From Ascarosepion bandense (lineage: Eukaryota; Mollusca; Cephalopoda; Sepiida; Sepiidae), in assembly GCA_037127315.1 (NCBI GenBank), contig JBBBDQ010000231.1:752001-816000 (forward strand): 64,000 nt of DNA. The letters are read 5' to 3'. Positions 1 to 11,118 of the stretch are shown here, in pieces. Positions within the stretch are counted from its first letter, which is position 1. The number at the start of each line of letters is the position of its first letter. The position numbers and the translations under genes were made by a program. A model generated the notes under the pieces. The model was given only the letters and a program-made list of their open reading frames with translations, did not search any database and had not been told where the DNA came from.

Positions 1-92
1 TTCAATAGATAATTCTATATATCTATCTAGATAAATATATGCTAGTTAGATATGGAGATATTTAGTGTTACAAGAAGACGTATAAAACATAA

Positions 93-93
93 C

Positions 94-144
<51 letters not shown>

Positions 145-180
145 GAATACATTTGCAGTTATAAAGAGGAGTAAATGTAC

Positions 181-225
<45 letters not shown>
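93..225. repeat. (GATA)n and (ATCT)n microsatellites
   Basis: A pure GATA tract runs to about 144 and an ATCT tract (same motif, other strand) from about 180 to 225, separated by some 36 bp of ordinary sequence. The two tracts are reverse complements, so they could fold into a long hairpin. No gene lies near them. Confidence 0.95.
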
Positions 226-689
226 AGTAAATATATTATCTATCGGTCTGTTCATATTATTCATTTTTACATAGTTACCTATTTATCTATCTCAAGAAAG
301 CGAAAAGCGCATTTGCCAGTTGTCAAGTGATAATTTACCTGCCACAAGAGGGCGCTTAGATTTTAAGCAATTGCTCACGCAAATAATTGGCTTTGATCGA
401 ATATATTTACAGCTATTATTCCTCCTAATCATTGACGAAGAATTACTGTCTTGATTTAGGCTCATTTTTGGTTGCCATTTCTTGAACTGAAATGCGAAAA
501 ATTTCTTTTCACGTGGGTGACAAGTTTATCACTCTGTTCATTTTCTGTGCTGCTTTCACCTTTCTCATGCAAGAAGCTGTGTTTAAATGACGTAAAGTTG
601 AGGAAAGTGTCGTGTGTGTTCTACTTCCTTGGGAGGCCCAGACTGTACGCACTAGAATATATTAACTTTTCAATTTTGGCTTTATCGTG

Positions 690-918
690 CGTTCAAACAG
701 AGAGCACTCGAATTATTGGGAGTAATGCAACTCATTCGGCCAGAATGCGCTTTGCAGGACATTGCCGGCAAACAAAACAAGAACTTGCTTGTGATCTGCT
801 CTTCTTGGCATCTAGCCATGGGTCAAGACGGTTTGGTCGCTCAACAACTACTTGCATTGACCAGCTATGTTATGACTCATATCGCCTCCCTAATGGTACT
901 CTGACCTTGATTCAGGAC
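690..918 (+). mobile_element. LINE fragment, C-terminal tail of a reverse transcriptase ORF
   Basis: The frame reads RMRFAGHCRQ followed by DLLF, HGSRRFGR, IDQL and LIQD. This pattern (AGHC, a glycine/arginine-rich GRPR-like stretch, IDQL, then an acidic DRD-type end) is familiar from the tail that follows the RT domain in several LINE ORF2 proteins. Only the tail is present, so this is a 5'-truncated copy. A related fragment lies at 1387-1530. A SINE starts immediately after it. The LINE clade cannot be told from the tail. Confidence 0.6.
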
Positions 919-1214
919 TGTTGCGTTGTGATGCAATGAATATCAAATTGGAACGACAAATCGGGAAGTCGAGTTCGAATTCCAGTTAAATTCCTTGCAT
1001 CCACTTACGCACAAATACCCCTAGGTAAAGTATTAATCCGTCTCTTCCCTCCAGTTATGGGTTAATAACAGAACAGATTGAGTTCTATAGCTTTGGCTGG
1101 CAACCAGTCTATCACAGAAAGCAATGGCAACCTACTGTGAGATAATCTTCTGCCCAATCTCTCGAGACATGATCGCCCAAAGCGTGTATCACGTATGGCA
1201 CTAAACTGACTGAT
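919..1214 (+). mobile_element. tRNA-derived SINE (SINE-1), full-length copy
   Basis: SINE-1 is the commonest dispersed repeat here. The 5' tRNA-like head has an A box around TGCGTTGTGATGCAATG and a B box GAGTTCGAATTCC. The body contains the marks CCGTCTCTTCCCTCCAGTTA, GGCAACCAGTCTA and GCAATGGCAACCTACTG, and the 3' end has a GAGACATGATCGCCC hairpin region closing with an ACTGACTG tail. Such tRNA-derived SINEs are transcribed by RNA polymerase III and moved by LINE enzymes. This copy is moderately diverged. The family name is mine; octopus SINEs of tRNA origin are known, but I cannot match this one by name. Confidence 0.85.
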
Positions 1215-1386
1215 GGTTGGTGTAATGGACTCATGAATGTCCGAGCTAACTCAACTGAATATATATAAATCTTTATTCTATTGTTTTTTATTATGTATTC
1301 AGTGTAGATGCCAGTTAGAATTGCCCTGAAAATTCTTGTAGAAAAGACAAGTGAAACAAGATTCAGCTACTACACATGAATTAAGT

Positions 1387-1530
1387 GATCTACTGTTCTG
1401 GCCACCTAGTCATGGAGCACGACGGGCAGCTAGCTACATTAATTAGCTATGCTATGATACAGAATGCCTCTCTGATGATATTCCGACCTTAATGCAGGAT
1501 CGTGATGATTGGTATGAATATATATAAATC
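1387..1530 (+). mobile_element. Second copy of the LINE C-terminal tail
   Basis: Line up 1387-1506 with 785-915: both contain TGATCT, then CTAG CATGG, then GCTATG TATGA and end in a CAGGA-type stretch. This copy ends GATCGTGATGATTGG (Asp-Arg-Asp-Asp-Trp), the expected end of the tail, and runs on to an AT-rich stretch GAATATATATAAATCT. The same stretch occurs after the SINE at about 1258-1275. The two fragments therefore are either a local duplication or two insertions of one LINE. Confidence 0.5.
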
Positions 1531-2482
1531 TATATTTTGATGTCATATTAATGGAGATAATAGAATTTTGTTTGTAGAATCCAAGCAATTAACAACTTAA
1601 GAGTTATGATGATGCCAATATTAACCATTTTTCAACGAGGAAAATGTTTGCATTCATTGATCACGCAGCCGCTAATGTTTTCAGTTGAAGTTTTTAAAAT
1701 CGTTTTCAGTGTAACAAATTTCTTATACTCAGTAGCTGTCATCGAGCCTTCTATTATTGATGCGGGTTTCCTTTCTAGCTTTTTATCTGAAATAGTAGGG
1801 AATATCAATATTTTGATTATGCTATTATTTTCTCTCTCAATTTACATGTGCTATCTATTTTAGTTGTTGCTACTCTTGGTTGTCTTCAAGTGATATGGTT
1901 TCTGTTATTTAGTTCTTTGTGTTTCAGCATTTCCAGTCGAAATGTTAAAAGAAGGTTTGACTTTATCAAAATCCACAGCCTTCACTCGACAAAAATATTT
2001 GTTAGCCATTGATCATAGAAAGATGTTGTATACAGCTGTCAGTTTCGATATTCATGAACGGGTTTATATGAAAGTCTCGATTTGACAGAGTTTTTGAAGA
2101 ACGCGAGTTTTCAGGTTGATGATATGGTTTTGAAGAAATTTGTGTGGCTGTGCAAAAATACAACAGGCGCAACTTATTCTGTATTCAATTTCCATTCATC
2201 TTATACTAAACTTGTTATAGCAGATAAACGTTTAGATAAACGCAGAATTGCAACAGAAATGACGTAATGATGTTTTGCCACAGCAACTCCACAACAAATT
2301 GGCGACGAAGATTTGCGTTAAGATTTGCCACAACAGTAAGTGAATTCAACGAATTCAATTCAATGCGATAAATATATAGAGTGAATAAACAATCAAATAA
2401 ATAAATAGTGCTTATAAGTTTTGTTGTCAGTTTTCAAGAACAAAGAACACGTATAAATAAACAATAATTATTTTATAGTTTA
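1531..2482. other. No recognisable feature
   Basis: AT-rich sequence. Short frames of 61 and 85 residues at 1606-1863 and 2082-2267 show no domain I recognise and no splice-site or codon pattern suggesting an exon. From 2340 to 2480 the sequence is rich in AAATAAAT runs. I see nothing functional. Confidence 0.6.
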
Positions 2483-2483
2483 A

Positions 2484-3465
2484 ATGGCTAAATGTAACTG
2501 TAAGTTCGATGCTAACAGTTTTTTTCTCTCGCACTGTTTGTGGGCGACAAGGCGACCCTCGCTGCCGAGCTTGAAAAGGACCTCCAATCCGTGGTGGATT
2601 GGGGGTAAGAAATGGCTCGTAAAATTCAATTCCTCCAAAACGAAGCTGCTATCAATTAATCACCATAGACAACCGCACCTCCCTCCCATGAGCATTGAAC
2701 GCAGGCTTGCCTTCCAGAGAGTAAAACACTACGCCTGCTTGGCCTGACACTCTCAGCGGACCTCAAGTGGAATGACTACGTCGAACCCATTGCTAAATCC
2801 GCTGCTATGAAAGTTGGTTCTCTGTGCAGGGCCCGGAAGTTCTTTTCGTCTGAATCTATCCTGCACATATATAAATCTACCACCCGCCCGTGTATTGAAT
2901 ACTGCTGCCACATCTGGTCGGGTGCCCTTGCTATTCTCTTCGGGGTTCTTGACAACGGAGAGTCTGTAATGTGATCGATACCGACTTGGCTGACCGCCTG
3001 CAGTCACTCTCTCACTGTCTTGACGTGGCTTCCCTGTGCCTCTTCTATGAATACTTTCACGGCTTCTGCTCTGATGAACTTAGATCACTGGTGCCCCCTA
3101 GGTACGAACTTGCACGAGATACTAGATTATCAATTAGGTCCCACCCTTTTACAGTGAAACCGATGAAATGTAACCGCAATTTCTACTCCAACAGCTTCTT
3201 TTCTCGCACTTCCCGCCTGTGGAATTCCCTTCCGCATGCTTGTTTCCCCGACGGCTACAACCTCCAGGAGTTTAAAAGTACGGTCAATAGACACATCCTA
3301 ACACACTAACTCGCACCCATTCTCACAAACACTATTCTTATGTACCTCCTTACTCGTCTATCACCGTCCTTTTGACATTTCCTATATCCAATCGCTCTAT
3401 GTAACCCCCTGCGCTATAGTGGCAGTGGAATGCCTTGCTTGGGGTGATATGATTAAAAAACGTTC
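2484..3465 (+). mobile_element. LINE-A fragment, rearranged RT C-terminal half plus 3' UTR
   Basis: Broken frames read AKCNCKF then, after a jump, KKWLVKFNSSKTKLL, LSADLKWNDYVEP, LCRARKFFSSESILHIYKST, YCCHIWSG, LFYEYFHGFCSDEL, RTSRLWNSLPHACFPDGYN. These are the same landmarks, in order, as the good copy at 55739-56692. The first 60 bases belong near the 3' end of the ORF and are joined to sequence from earlier in the ORF, so the 5' part is a chimera or internal deletion. Frameshifts near 2600, 2750 and 2960 break it. The 3' UTR ends with GGGGTGATATGATTAAAAAA at 3441-3460, the terminal signature shared by the other LINE-A copies. Confidence 0.85.
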
Positions 3466-4020
3466 TTACTTACGAAATACTCTTAAGGTTTCCTGTTTTC
3501 GTCTCAACTTTGATATTTAAAGATTTAAATGCAAGATCAATGATTATATTCTGCCTTCTTAATTACTGTTCTTTTGTTCTCTCTCCTAAATAATGTTTTA
3601 GTGTTCTCAGATTTTCTTACAGTCAGTGCGTCTTAGTGACTTCATTGTAATCCTTCTGTTCTCTCCGCACGTATCGAGATTTTACTTGGAATTTCCTAGT
3701 ATATCGAGATTATACTTTTAATTTTCCTACAAAAGATTTATGAGAAAAGCTTGGCCGTAAATGCTAGCGTCATCAACAAACATATCGACGGTTTACGTTG
3801 GTACAATTTGTTATTCGTTTTATTTTTTAAGTTAAGCGCTTGTCGCAGTTTTACTGTAGGTTCTTCGTTCTTGCATTCATTTCGAGACCTCTTAAGACTT
3901 TCAAAATATAACTACTTGAGAAACCAACCGGTGTGTCGTTTAGAATAATGGTACGTATTGATTTTTGTATATTACAATTGTTCTAGAGTCTTGATGATAG
4001 AACTAGGAAAGGTAAAGAGG
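3466..4020. other. No recognisable feature
   Basis: AT-rich sequence with one 65-codon frame at 3751-3948 that shows no known motif. Nothing I can support. Confidence 0.5.
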
Positions 4021-4024
4021 TAAA

Positions 4025-5425
4025 TGTTATATATCTCCTATTTTAAAGAATTCTGTAGAACCATCTGATTTCTTTAACTATCGTCTCTTAGCCACTTACG
4101 TCTTGAGCAAGGTACTCTCACATCTCACAACCTTCTCTGTTCGGCTTACCAGGTTTACCGCTATGTTAACGACCATCACTAAATATATATGCCAGGCTCT
4201 TGATAGGAACGACGAAGCTCGAGATGTTGCTCTCGAAAGCGTTTCGTAGAGTTCGATATGCTGGCCTTCTGTGCAAGCTCCATAGCTACAGTTTTACGAG
4301 ACGGTTGTTTGAATTAATATAATCGCTCCTATCAAATCGTGAAATGAAAGCTGTTTCAAACGCTTAAACATCAAGAGCATTTCATATAAATGCGGGCGTC
4401 ACTGAAGGCTCTACCCGAGGTCTTACGCTTTTTCTGATATTCATCAATGATCTTCCTAATGTAAACAGTTCCCAAGTAGGCATCTATGCAGATGACACCA
4501 CCATTTAATCTCGTTTCACTAAAAAAAATCTGCCAAGGCTGACAAAGTAAATCTAGGTACTGCCCTTCAAAATGACCTACAATCTGTGATTGAATTGGGT
4601 AGAAAATGGCTCGTAAGTTTTAATGCCTCGAAAACGAAGCTGCTCTCCTTTAACCACCATAGAGTAATTTTCTAGCCTGCAATCAGAATAGATGACGCTG
4701 CTCTCCTAGAGAGCAACACATTTTTGTTTTTGGTCTTATTCTCTCAAATGATCTCAAATGAAATGACTGCGTCGAATCCATATCTGCATCTATTGCTAGG
4801 AAGTTTGGGCCAGGAAAATGTTCTCATCAGAATCAATTTCGCACATTTCTAAATCTACTATACGTCCGTGCATTGAATACTGTTGCCATATCGGGTCGGT
4901 TACTTCTGCTATTCTTCTTCATGTTCTTCACAAATTCCAAAGAGGTTCTGCAATATAATCAATTCGAACTTAGCAGCTAGCCCTTTACACCGAAATGATG
5001 TGGCTTCCTCGAACTTAGCAGCTAGCCCTTCGCACCGAAATGATGTGGCTTCCTTTTTTTTTTGTTCTATAAGTTTTTAATGGGAGCTGTTCTGATGAGC
5101 TTTTCTCTCTGGTTACCCGAACACATGTATTTACTCGTGTTACTAGAATTACATCTAGGTATCACCCTTTTACTGTCAAAATAATTAAATGTAACCGACA
5201 CTTCTACTCTAATAGTTTCTTTTCTCACATTTCCATTTTGTGGAACTTCTTTAACGCTTTGTTGTTTCCCTATATAGCTACAATCTCAAATTTACAAATG
5301 CAACGTAAAATTGCCATCTTCTACCTACTTGATTCCTATCCATCTCTCATCTTTTATTCGACATCCTCGGTTCCCTGCTTTTTCTCTCACTGTAATCCCC
5401 TGAACATCAGAGAAGAAGAAGTTTG
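4025..5425 (+). mobile_element. LINE-A copy, decayed reverse transcriptase domain
   Basis: The most 5'-complete RT of this family in the window, but riddled with stops. Readable pieces are FFNYRLLATYV near 4070 (RT fingers), LTLFLIFINDLP near 4420-4460, GIYADDTTI with the catalytic YADD near 4480-4505, RKWLVSFNASKTKLL near 4600, then SISHISKSTI RPCIEYCCH near 4840-4890. It ends around the position matching the ORF end and 3' UTR of other copies. The catalytic aspartates remain, yet a stop follows at once. The copy carries a private 45 bp duplication at 4964-5053. Confidence 0.8.
4964..5053 (+). repeat. 45 bp tandem duplication inside LINE-A
   Basis: Two adjacent copies, 4964-5008 and 5009-5053, differ at only one or two bases. 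The unit is 15 codons, so it is in frame (SNLAASP HRNDVAS twice). The high identity between copies within badly decayed surroundings suggests it arose late, after the LINE stopped moving. Confidence 0.85.
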
Positions 5426-5621
5426 TGCTGATCTTGGGAGTCGTTTCCAAAAGACCGCTTTAGTAAACTTCATGTCCTTTCTTTCTGCTTGGTTATATTC
5501 AGGGCAAGACAAAAGGCGTGGGCGATCAAGACTTTCTACAACTTTCTGTCCTTTGTAGTTTAAGAATTTTGCTATATTTTCTAATCCCAATATTGTCAAC
5601 CACTTACAGATTCTCGCTAGA

Positions 5622-6055
5622 CAAATTATTCGATATTTGTTTATATTTCTGAGATGAGATAATAATTACACTATTTACAATATTCGGACTATTGTACTCA
5701 TCCTCGTTGCCATTTTTAGAGCGTTTCAGCCGTTGTACGATCTGGATTTCTTCAAGTGTTAGGAATTTTGAACCGAACACTTTATTATGATCACTGAGGT
5801 GTATCATTCTCATTTCTAGTGCAGCAGTGGTGAACAAGTAACTTAGAAAGTCGGGTTAGGGGTAAATAACTCATGACTACCAAAAGCGGCTTCTCACAAG
5901 GAATGAGAATTATGTACTCCAGTGATCATAATAAAGGGTTCAGTTCAAAATTCCTAGAACCTGAAGAAGGTCGGAGCATACAACGGCCACAACGTCGTAC
6001 AAATGGCAACCAAGTTGAGAACAATAGTCTGAATAATATAGTGTAAATTATTCGA
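5622..6055. repeat. Fold-back of dispersed repeat D
   Basis: Positions 5622-5815 are approximately the reverse complement of 5900-6055. Shared marks are GATCATAATAAAG, TTCAAAATTCCTA and CCTGAAGAAGGTC in the right arm, with their complements in the left arm. About 85 bp separate the arms. Other members of repeat D lie at 6350-6740, 33455-33715 and 62595-62860. The two short frames on the minus strand here are not genes. Confidence 0.7.
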
Positions 6056-6349
6056 TGTTAGATTGAGGTGTTCCCTTTTGCTTTTAATACGTCCTGTGAG
6101 TACCAAATTCACCAAACTCACTTGTCTTTTTATGTGTCCTAGAAATTTAAATTTTATCTTTCTTATTCTAAATATGTCTTTTCTTTTTCAATTTCCCCCC
6201 CAGAGTTCCCCACCTGTTCAGCACATGGTATTCGGTTGAACCACATTTCTGTTGAATCAAGTCTCTTTTTTTATCTGTGAGGTGATTGCCCAACATTTAT
6301 TAGACCATTATCACGTAATAGTTTAGTACTCTTTTCTTTAACACATGTC

Positions 6350-6745
6350 TATATTTCTGAAAGCGGGTATTGTAAGTATTTACAGTTTACATCGTCCGGA
6401 CTGTTGTCCTCATCTTTATTGTCATATTCACGACGTTTCGGCCGTTGCATATTCGGGCTACTTCAGAATATATACTTCTCATTTTCAAACCGAACCTTTT
6501 ATTTAATTTACCGAAGTTGTTTTAATTTCACTTGTCATGCCCCTTTTTAGTGGGTGAATATCTCAATTTATGTTAATTCCCTATATTAACTCAATTCTCC
6601 CACTTTTTCTTCCCTCTGCCGGGGCTAGATACTGAACTCATAACTCTTTGGGTCAGGTTAGTTTTTGTATTACTAAACTAACGCTTTTATTTACTGAGTG
6701 AGCCATGTATCCTTGAGGACCCCCGTGTTTACCACATAAAGTATG
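6350..6745 (-). mobile_element. Dispersed repeat D, SINE-like copy
   Basis: On the minus strand it begins with a tRNA-like stretch (ATGGCTCACTCAG, then GAGTTATGAGTTCAGTATCT, readable as weak A and B boxes). It continues through TTGAGTTAATATAGGGAAT and ends with a CTGAAGTAGCCC ... GGCCGAAACGTCGTGA module and a GATGAGGACAACAGTCC tail. The tRNA origin is an inference from the two boxes. Confidence 0.5.
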
Positions 6746-6929
6746 AATGTTTCTAATAAGGTAAAATGTCCCATTCGACTTCGTTAATCTCAATTTCTTC
6801 TTGATAATAGAAAATGTTTTTCGCTTCCAAGATTTTTGGTGTGGGGTGAGGTTCAGGCTACATTTAAGAAGACGGCTGTTATTGTGTTGCACGCTTTTTA
6901 CGTGTGCCTTTTGGTTTTGACATTTTAAT

Positions 6930-6972
6930 TTTCTTTTTCAATTATTGTTTTCCCGTTTTTCTTTGATCTTCT

Positions 6973-7011
<39 letters not shown>

Positions 7012-8560
7012 CATAACAACTCTGTTTTTCTTTCAATGTTTCTTCTCATCTTTTTAATCACTTACAATTTTATCAATTCTTTCAGCAAAAAGACGATTCT
7101 TTCTTTTACCTGACAAACATTCTGTCTTTCTATAATTTATTTAGTCAGATTTTATTTTCAACAATTTTTACTTTCATCAATTCTTTCTTTCTATCAACAA
7201 TTGTTCCTTTCTTTTATTTTTCTCTTAACCATTATTTATTTCAATAATTCTTTTTTTTATAAATTTCTGAAAGAACTTCTTTATCTTTTTTCTCTTGTCT
7301 GTTCTTTTTACTTTGTTTCTTTGGTTTTTTTCTTTTTTCTTTTCGTTCTTTCTTTTTTGTTTGTTTGTTTCTTTCTTTCCCTTTTTTATCTGTTATTAAT
7401 TTTCTTTCAAGTCATTATATCTTTTTTTGCGCGCCAAACTTTCTTTATTCCAATTAATCAGTTCTTTATTTCTATGAATAATTCTATTTTTCTCATGACT
7501 AATCTTTCCTTCGCCCATTTGTTTCTGTTTCTTTCAGTATTTTTTTAAATTCGAATCGGTAACTTGTATTTCTGACAACAATTCATTCTTCCTAAGCAGA
7601 AAGAAATTCTCTGTCAGAATTTTTCGTTCATAATTTCTTATTACTTTATCAATTCTTTCTATCAAAATGTGTTTCTCTTTTTCTATTGTCTATTCTTTCT
7701 TTTTTCATTCTTTTCTTTCTTTCTTTTCTTCTTTATTTCTTTCACTTTTTATTACTTTATCAATTCGTTCTATCAACATTCAATACTTTTTTCTATCTTT
7801 TCTATTCTTTCCATATTTGTTTCTTTTTATCATATTTTTATTAATTAATCTATTCTTTCTATCAACAGTTATTTCTCTTTTTCTCTTGTTTATTCTTTAT
7901 TCTTTTTCCTTACTTTCTTTTCTTTCTTTCTTTCTTTCTTTCTTTCAATACGTTTTTGTTACTTTATCAATTCTTTTTTATCAACAGTTATTTTTTTCTC
8001 CTGTTTATTTTTTCCTTCTATTTTCTTTCTTTCTTTCTCTATCTGTCATATCATTTTCTTCTCTTCAGACCATTATTTCTTTTTATCCCAATTTTGAACT
8101 TTTATATCGATTATTTTTCTTCTGCGAAAAAAAAATTATTTTTCTTTTTTCGATTTTTTAAAAGATTATTTTTTATTTCTGATATATTTTTTTTTTTGCA
8201 TTCATTCTTTCCTTCATCATATTCTCTTCATCAGTTCTTTCTTTCTGTCAAAATCTTATTTCGATATTTTTTCACTTATTTGTATTCTTTACAACACGAC
8301 TTTGCCTGCCTTAACGTGCTGGAAAGAAAACCAACTTAATCTTTTGACACTCGGTCACTGTAGAATTATTCCCTCTTTATTTGCGTCATTATCCGTAATT
8401 TCTCTTTTTATCATTTTAGGTTTTCTTTCTTTCTTTCTCGTTGATTTCAATGCTTCAAAGAGAATCGATTGAAAGTTTTTATTTACCGCAATTTGGCTTT
8501 TAATCGATTTTCATTTTTTTTTCTACTATTCTTTGTTTTCTTTCTTGTATTCATTTCTTT
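6930..8560. repeat. Polypyrimidine (TTTC-rich) tract, 1.6 kb
   Basis: The plus strand is overwhelmingly T with C, including a pure (CTTT)n run at 6972-7011 and TTTCTTTC runs near 7730, 7920 and 8430. Embedded partial repeats such as TTTATCAATTCTTTCTATCAACA recur near 7150, 7640, 7760, 7850 and 7970, so it seems to be a diverged tandem expansion. Apparent frames of 115, 164 and 127 residues, almost all F, S, L and Y, are a by-product of composition. Confidence 0.9.
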
Positions 8561-9100
8561 TATATTCAACCGTTAGTGAGTTTCTTTCCATTTCACTATT
8601 AATTATACAGTCTGGTCTAAAAGTCACTCGGCAGTAAATGATAACATTTGCTCTGTGATTACATATACAATTATATTTACTAATACAATTATTATATTGA
8701 CAATTAACTTTTATTGCGTACAATAATACAAAGAAACGCTTAAATTTCATCAGCGCAGATGCTCAAGCTATTCTCCATTACAATTTACTCAACTTGGACA
8801 TCTACTCTTCACGCTTCGGCAAACATTTTTGCAAAAATTTATTTGTGTTGATTTATTGAAATGCATTTCTTATGCAATTTTTCAAATAACCAATATTTCA
8901 AGGTTTTTCGACTATTAGATTTGTCATTGAGTACTCCCAAAGAATTCATCTATTGGGGTCAACTCAGATGAATGTGCTGGCCAATCAATTAAACCTCTTC
9001 AGTCAATCTATTTATCAGAAAATATTTCAAAATACTCACGGACTGATCTTAAATTATGTAGAAGGGCCCCATCTGATTGGAACAAATACGCATACATATT
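8561..9100. other. No recognisable feature
   Basis: Ordinary AT-rich sequence between the pyrimidine tract and the TATACA repeats. No motif, repeat or coding pattern seen. Confidence 0.5.
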
Positions 9101-9131
9101 TCACCTACTGCCCACCTATCGTTAGATCAAC

Positions 9132-9134
<3 letters not shown>

Positions 9135-9170
<36 letters not shown>

Positions 9171-9475
9171 TATACATATACATATATGTGTACATATATA
9201 TATTCGCATATATATATACATATATATACATATATATAAATATATATACATATATATAAATATACATATATACATATATATATATACATATATATATACA
9301 CACATATATATACATTTACATATATATATACACACATATATGCATTTACATATATATATACATATATATATACATATATATATACATATATATACACACA
9401 TATATATATATACACGTATATCTATGCACAGACATATATACACACATATATATATATGTGTGTATATATGTAGTA
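9135..9475. repeat. (TA)n and (TATACA)n microsatellite
   Basis: Begins as pure TA to about 9165 and then becomes TATACATA and TATACACACA variants for about 300 bp. The overlapping YIYIYI or CVYI frames on both strands are translations of this repeat. Confidence 0.95.
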
Positions 9476-9686
9476 TATTAAAAAATTCTGATTTCTACAT
9501 TCGTTGAATAGCTATTTAAGCGAGAAAATTCTCGCTTTTTCAGCAACGCTGAAAAACAAAAAAAATAATTCAAATATGGTACAAAAATGTGTATACTGGA
9601 AGGAGCCCAAAAACATATCCATACAGAGGAAGTTTTAAAAAATAATGGGGATTAAGAAAAGAAAAAAAATAATTTGTCGCCCAGAC

Positions 9687-9689
<3 letters not shown>

Positions 9690-9746
<57 letters not shown>
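9690..9746. repeat. (TA)n microsatellite at the end of a dispersed repeat
   Basis: About 28 TA units. It sits exactly at the end of the dispersed repeat at 9747-9940 (minus orientation), so it is probably that element's terminal simple repeat. Confidence 0.9.
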
Positions 9747-9748
<2 letters not shown>

Positions 9749-9940
9749 ATTAGTTATTACAATTGTTTATAAAACCATAGTATCACTACATTAAAATGTT
9801 TATGTTTCGGAACATCCGTGCTCCTCATCTGGTGATAAGTAGAAATGAAAAATAAATAGTGAAAACGATTTGTTCTTTGTAATGTGATATGTAAGTAGTG
9901 TGTGGGATGGGAATTTAGTATGTCTAAAGAGATGTTTGGT
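9747..9940 (-). mobile_element. Dispersed repeat E, copy 1
   Basis: Shares with 10470-10665 the order AGTATCACTAC, TTTCGGA, GCTCCTCATCTGGTGATAAG, GAAATGAAAAAT, GAAAACGATTT and GTAATATG. Read on the minus strand it contains CAGATGAGGAGC ... TTCCGAAAC, a hammerhead-like arrangement with one base different from the consensus core, followed by (TA)n. Class unknown; the minus orientation is chosen because the TA tract would then be the 3' tail. Confidence 0.55.
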
Positions 9941-10469
9941 TTCGATACATCCAATTCTACATATTTTATGAAATTAAAGCACAAAAAAAAGAAACCCAAA
10001 GTAAAATGGTAAATCCTAGAAAAAATAGAATCTGTAACTCGCTTAACGACATCTGTCATTTATGCTTAAATGAAAAGCTGCACATTCTAAAGTACCCCAA
10101 CAATGGCGAACTATTGAACCGTAGGGATGATTTAGCAGTATTATTAAAAAATATCTTTTGTTAAAATTTAATTAACCAAAAACTACCACATTCACATAAA
10201 ATCATCCCCTCGAAAAGGTAATTAAGACCCATGTATAATCTACAAAATAAAAGACGAATATTTTATTAATAAAATAAAATAAACCCACACAACATTAAAA
10301 AGTCACTCTATTCCATCCACTCATAGATAGTAGTAAAATAAAAAGTGCCTGCCCTTTCTTAATATATATATATATATATTGTAAGAAAGTTATGGAACAC
10401 GTAGGTTTTAAACCCACTGTTCATACATTTACTTTTATAAAGAGTGCTTGATACAACGTAGGGCTTTAT

Positions 10470-10665
10470 ATTGTAATGGTTGTTAAAATGGTTTAAAAAA
10501 GGTGAGTATCACTACACAACAATTTTCGCGTTTCGGAGCTACGTTTGCTCCTCATCTGGTGATAAGTTGAAATGAAAAATTATATGGCGAAAACGATTTA
10601 TTTTTGGTAATATGTTATGTAAATGAATGTGGTGAGAGTTTAATACTATTTAGCCAGCAGTTTTT
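10470..10665 (-). mobile_element. Dispersed repeat E, copy 2
   Basis: Direct-repeat partner of 9747-9940. On the minus strand the motif reads CAGATGAGGAGC AAACGTA GCTCCGAAAC, in which GGAGC and GCTCC form a perfect 5 bp helix. A (TA)n tract is about 90 bp further on (10362-10380) with intervening sequence not found in copy 1. Confidence 0.55.
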
Positions 10666-10912
10666 AGCCATAGTGATACAGCCTTTGATGAGGAGAGGGG
10701 TAAGGAGTAGCTTAATTTTGGACAGGTCACTTTTTAGTGAATTATACATGGGTATTTATTACCTTTTTGGAGGGGATTATTTTATGTGAATGAGGTATTT
10801 TTTGGTTAATAATATATATATATATATTTACGCGCTCACACCCTGATTGAGCACTCTGGAAGAATGGGAGACTTTGAAAACAGTAGCTGCTCCGGCATGC
10901 ACACGTCGCTCA

Positions 10913-11118
10913 TTCAGTGATGAATTGGAGCAAAATGGCTATTGGGCGTGTGTAATTATATACGCGCTAAAAAGTCTGCCTTCTTCTGCCGAATGCTCGC
11001 GGCCCAGATGTGGAATCGCCGACTGACGCAAGTTCGGTCGGGTTTCAATCCTGGGTTAAAATGCAATCGGAGTCTAGCCGTGCTGATGAGCTGTGATACA
11101 GTGAAACAGATCTGTCTG

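Noticed and set aside
472..939. 155-codon frame as a host gene
   Set aside because: The recognisable part is a LINE ORF tail; the first half has no motif and the frame runs into a SINE.
7201..8339. Three long frames of F, L, S and Y that look like membrane proteins
   Set aside because: They lie wholly in a polypyrimidine tract; hydrophobicity is a result of TTT, TTC and CTT codons.
9105..9443. 112-residue and shorter YIYICI frames on both strands
   Set aside because: Translations of TATACA and TA repeats; open in several frames at once and on both strands.
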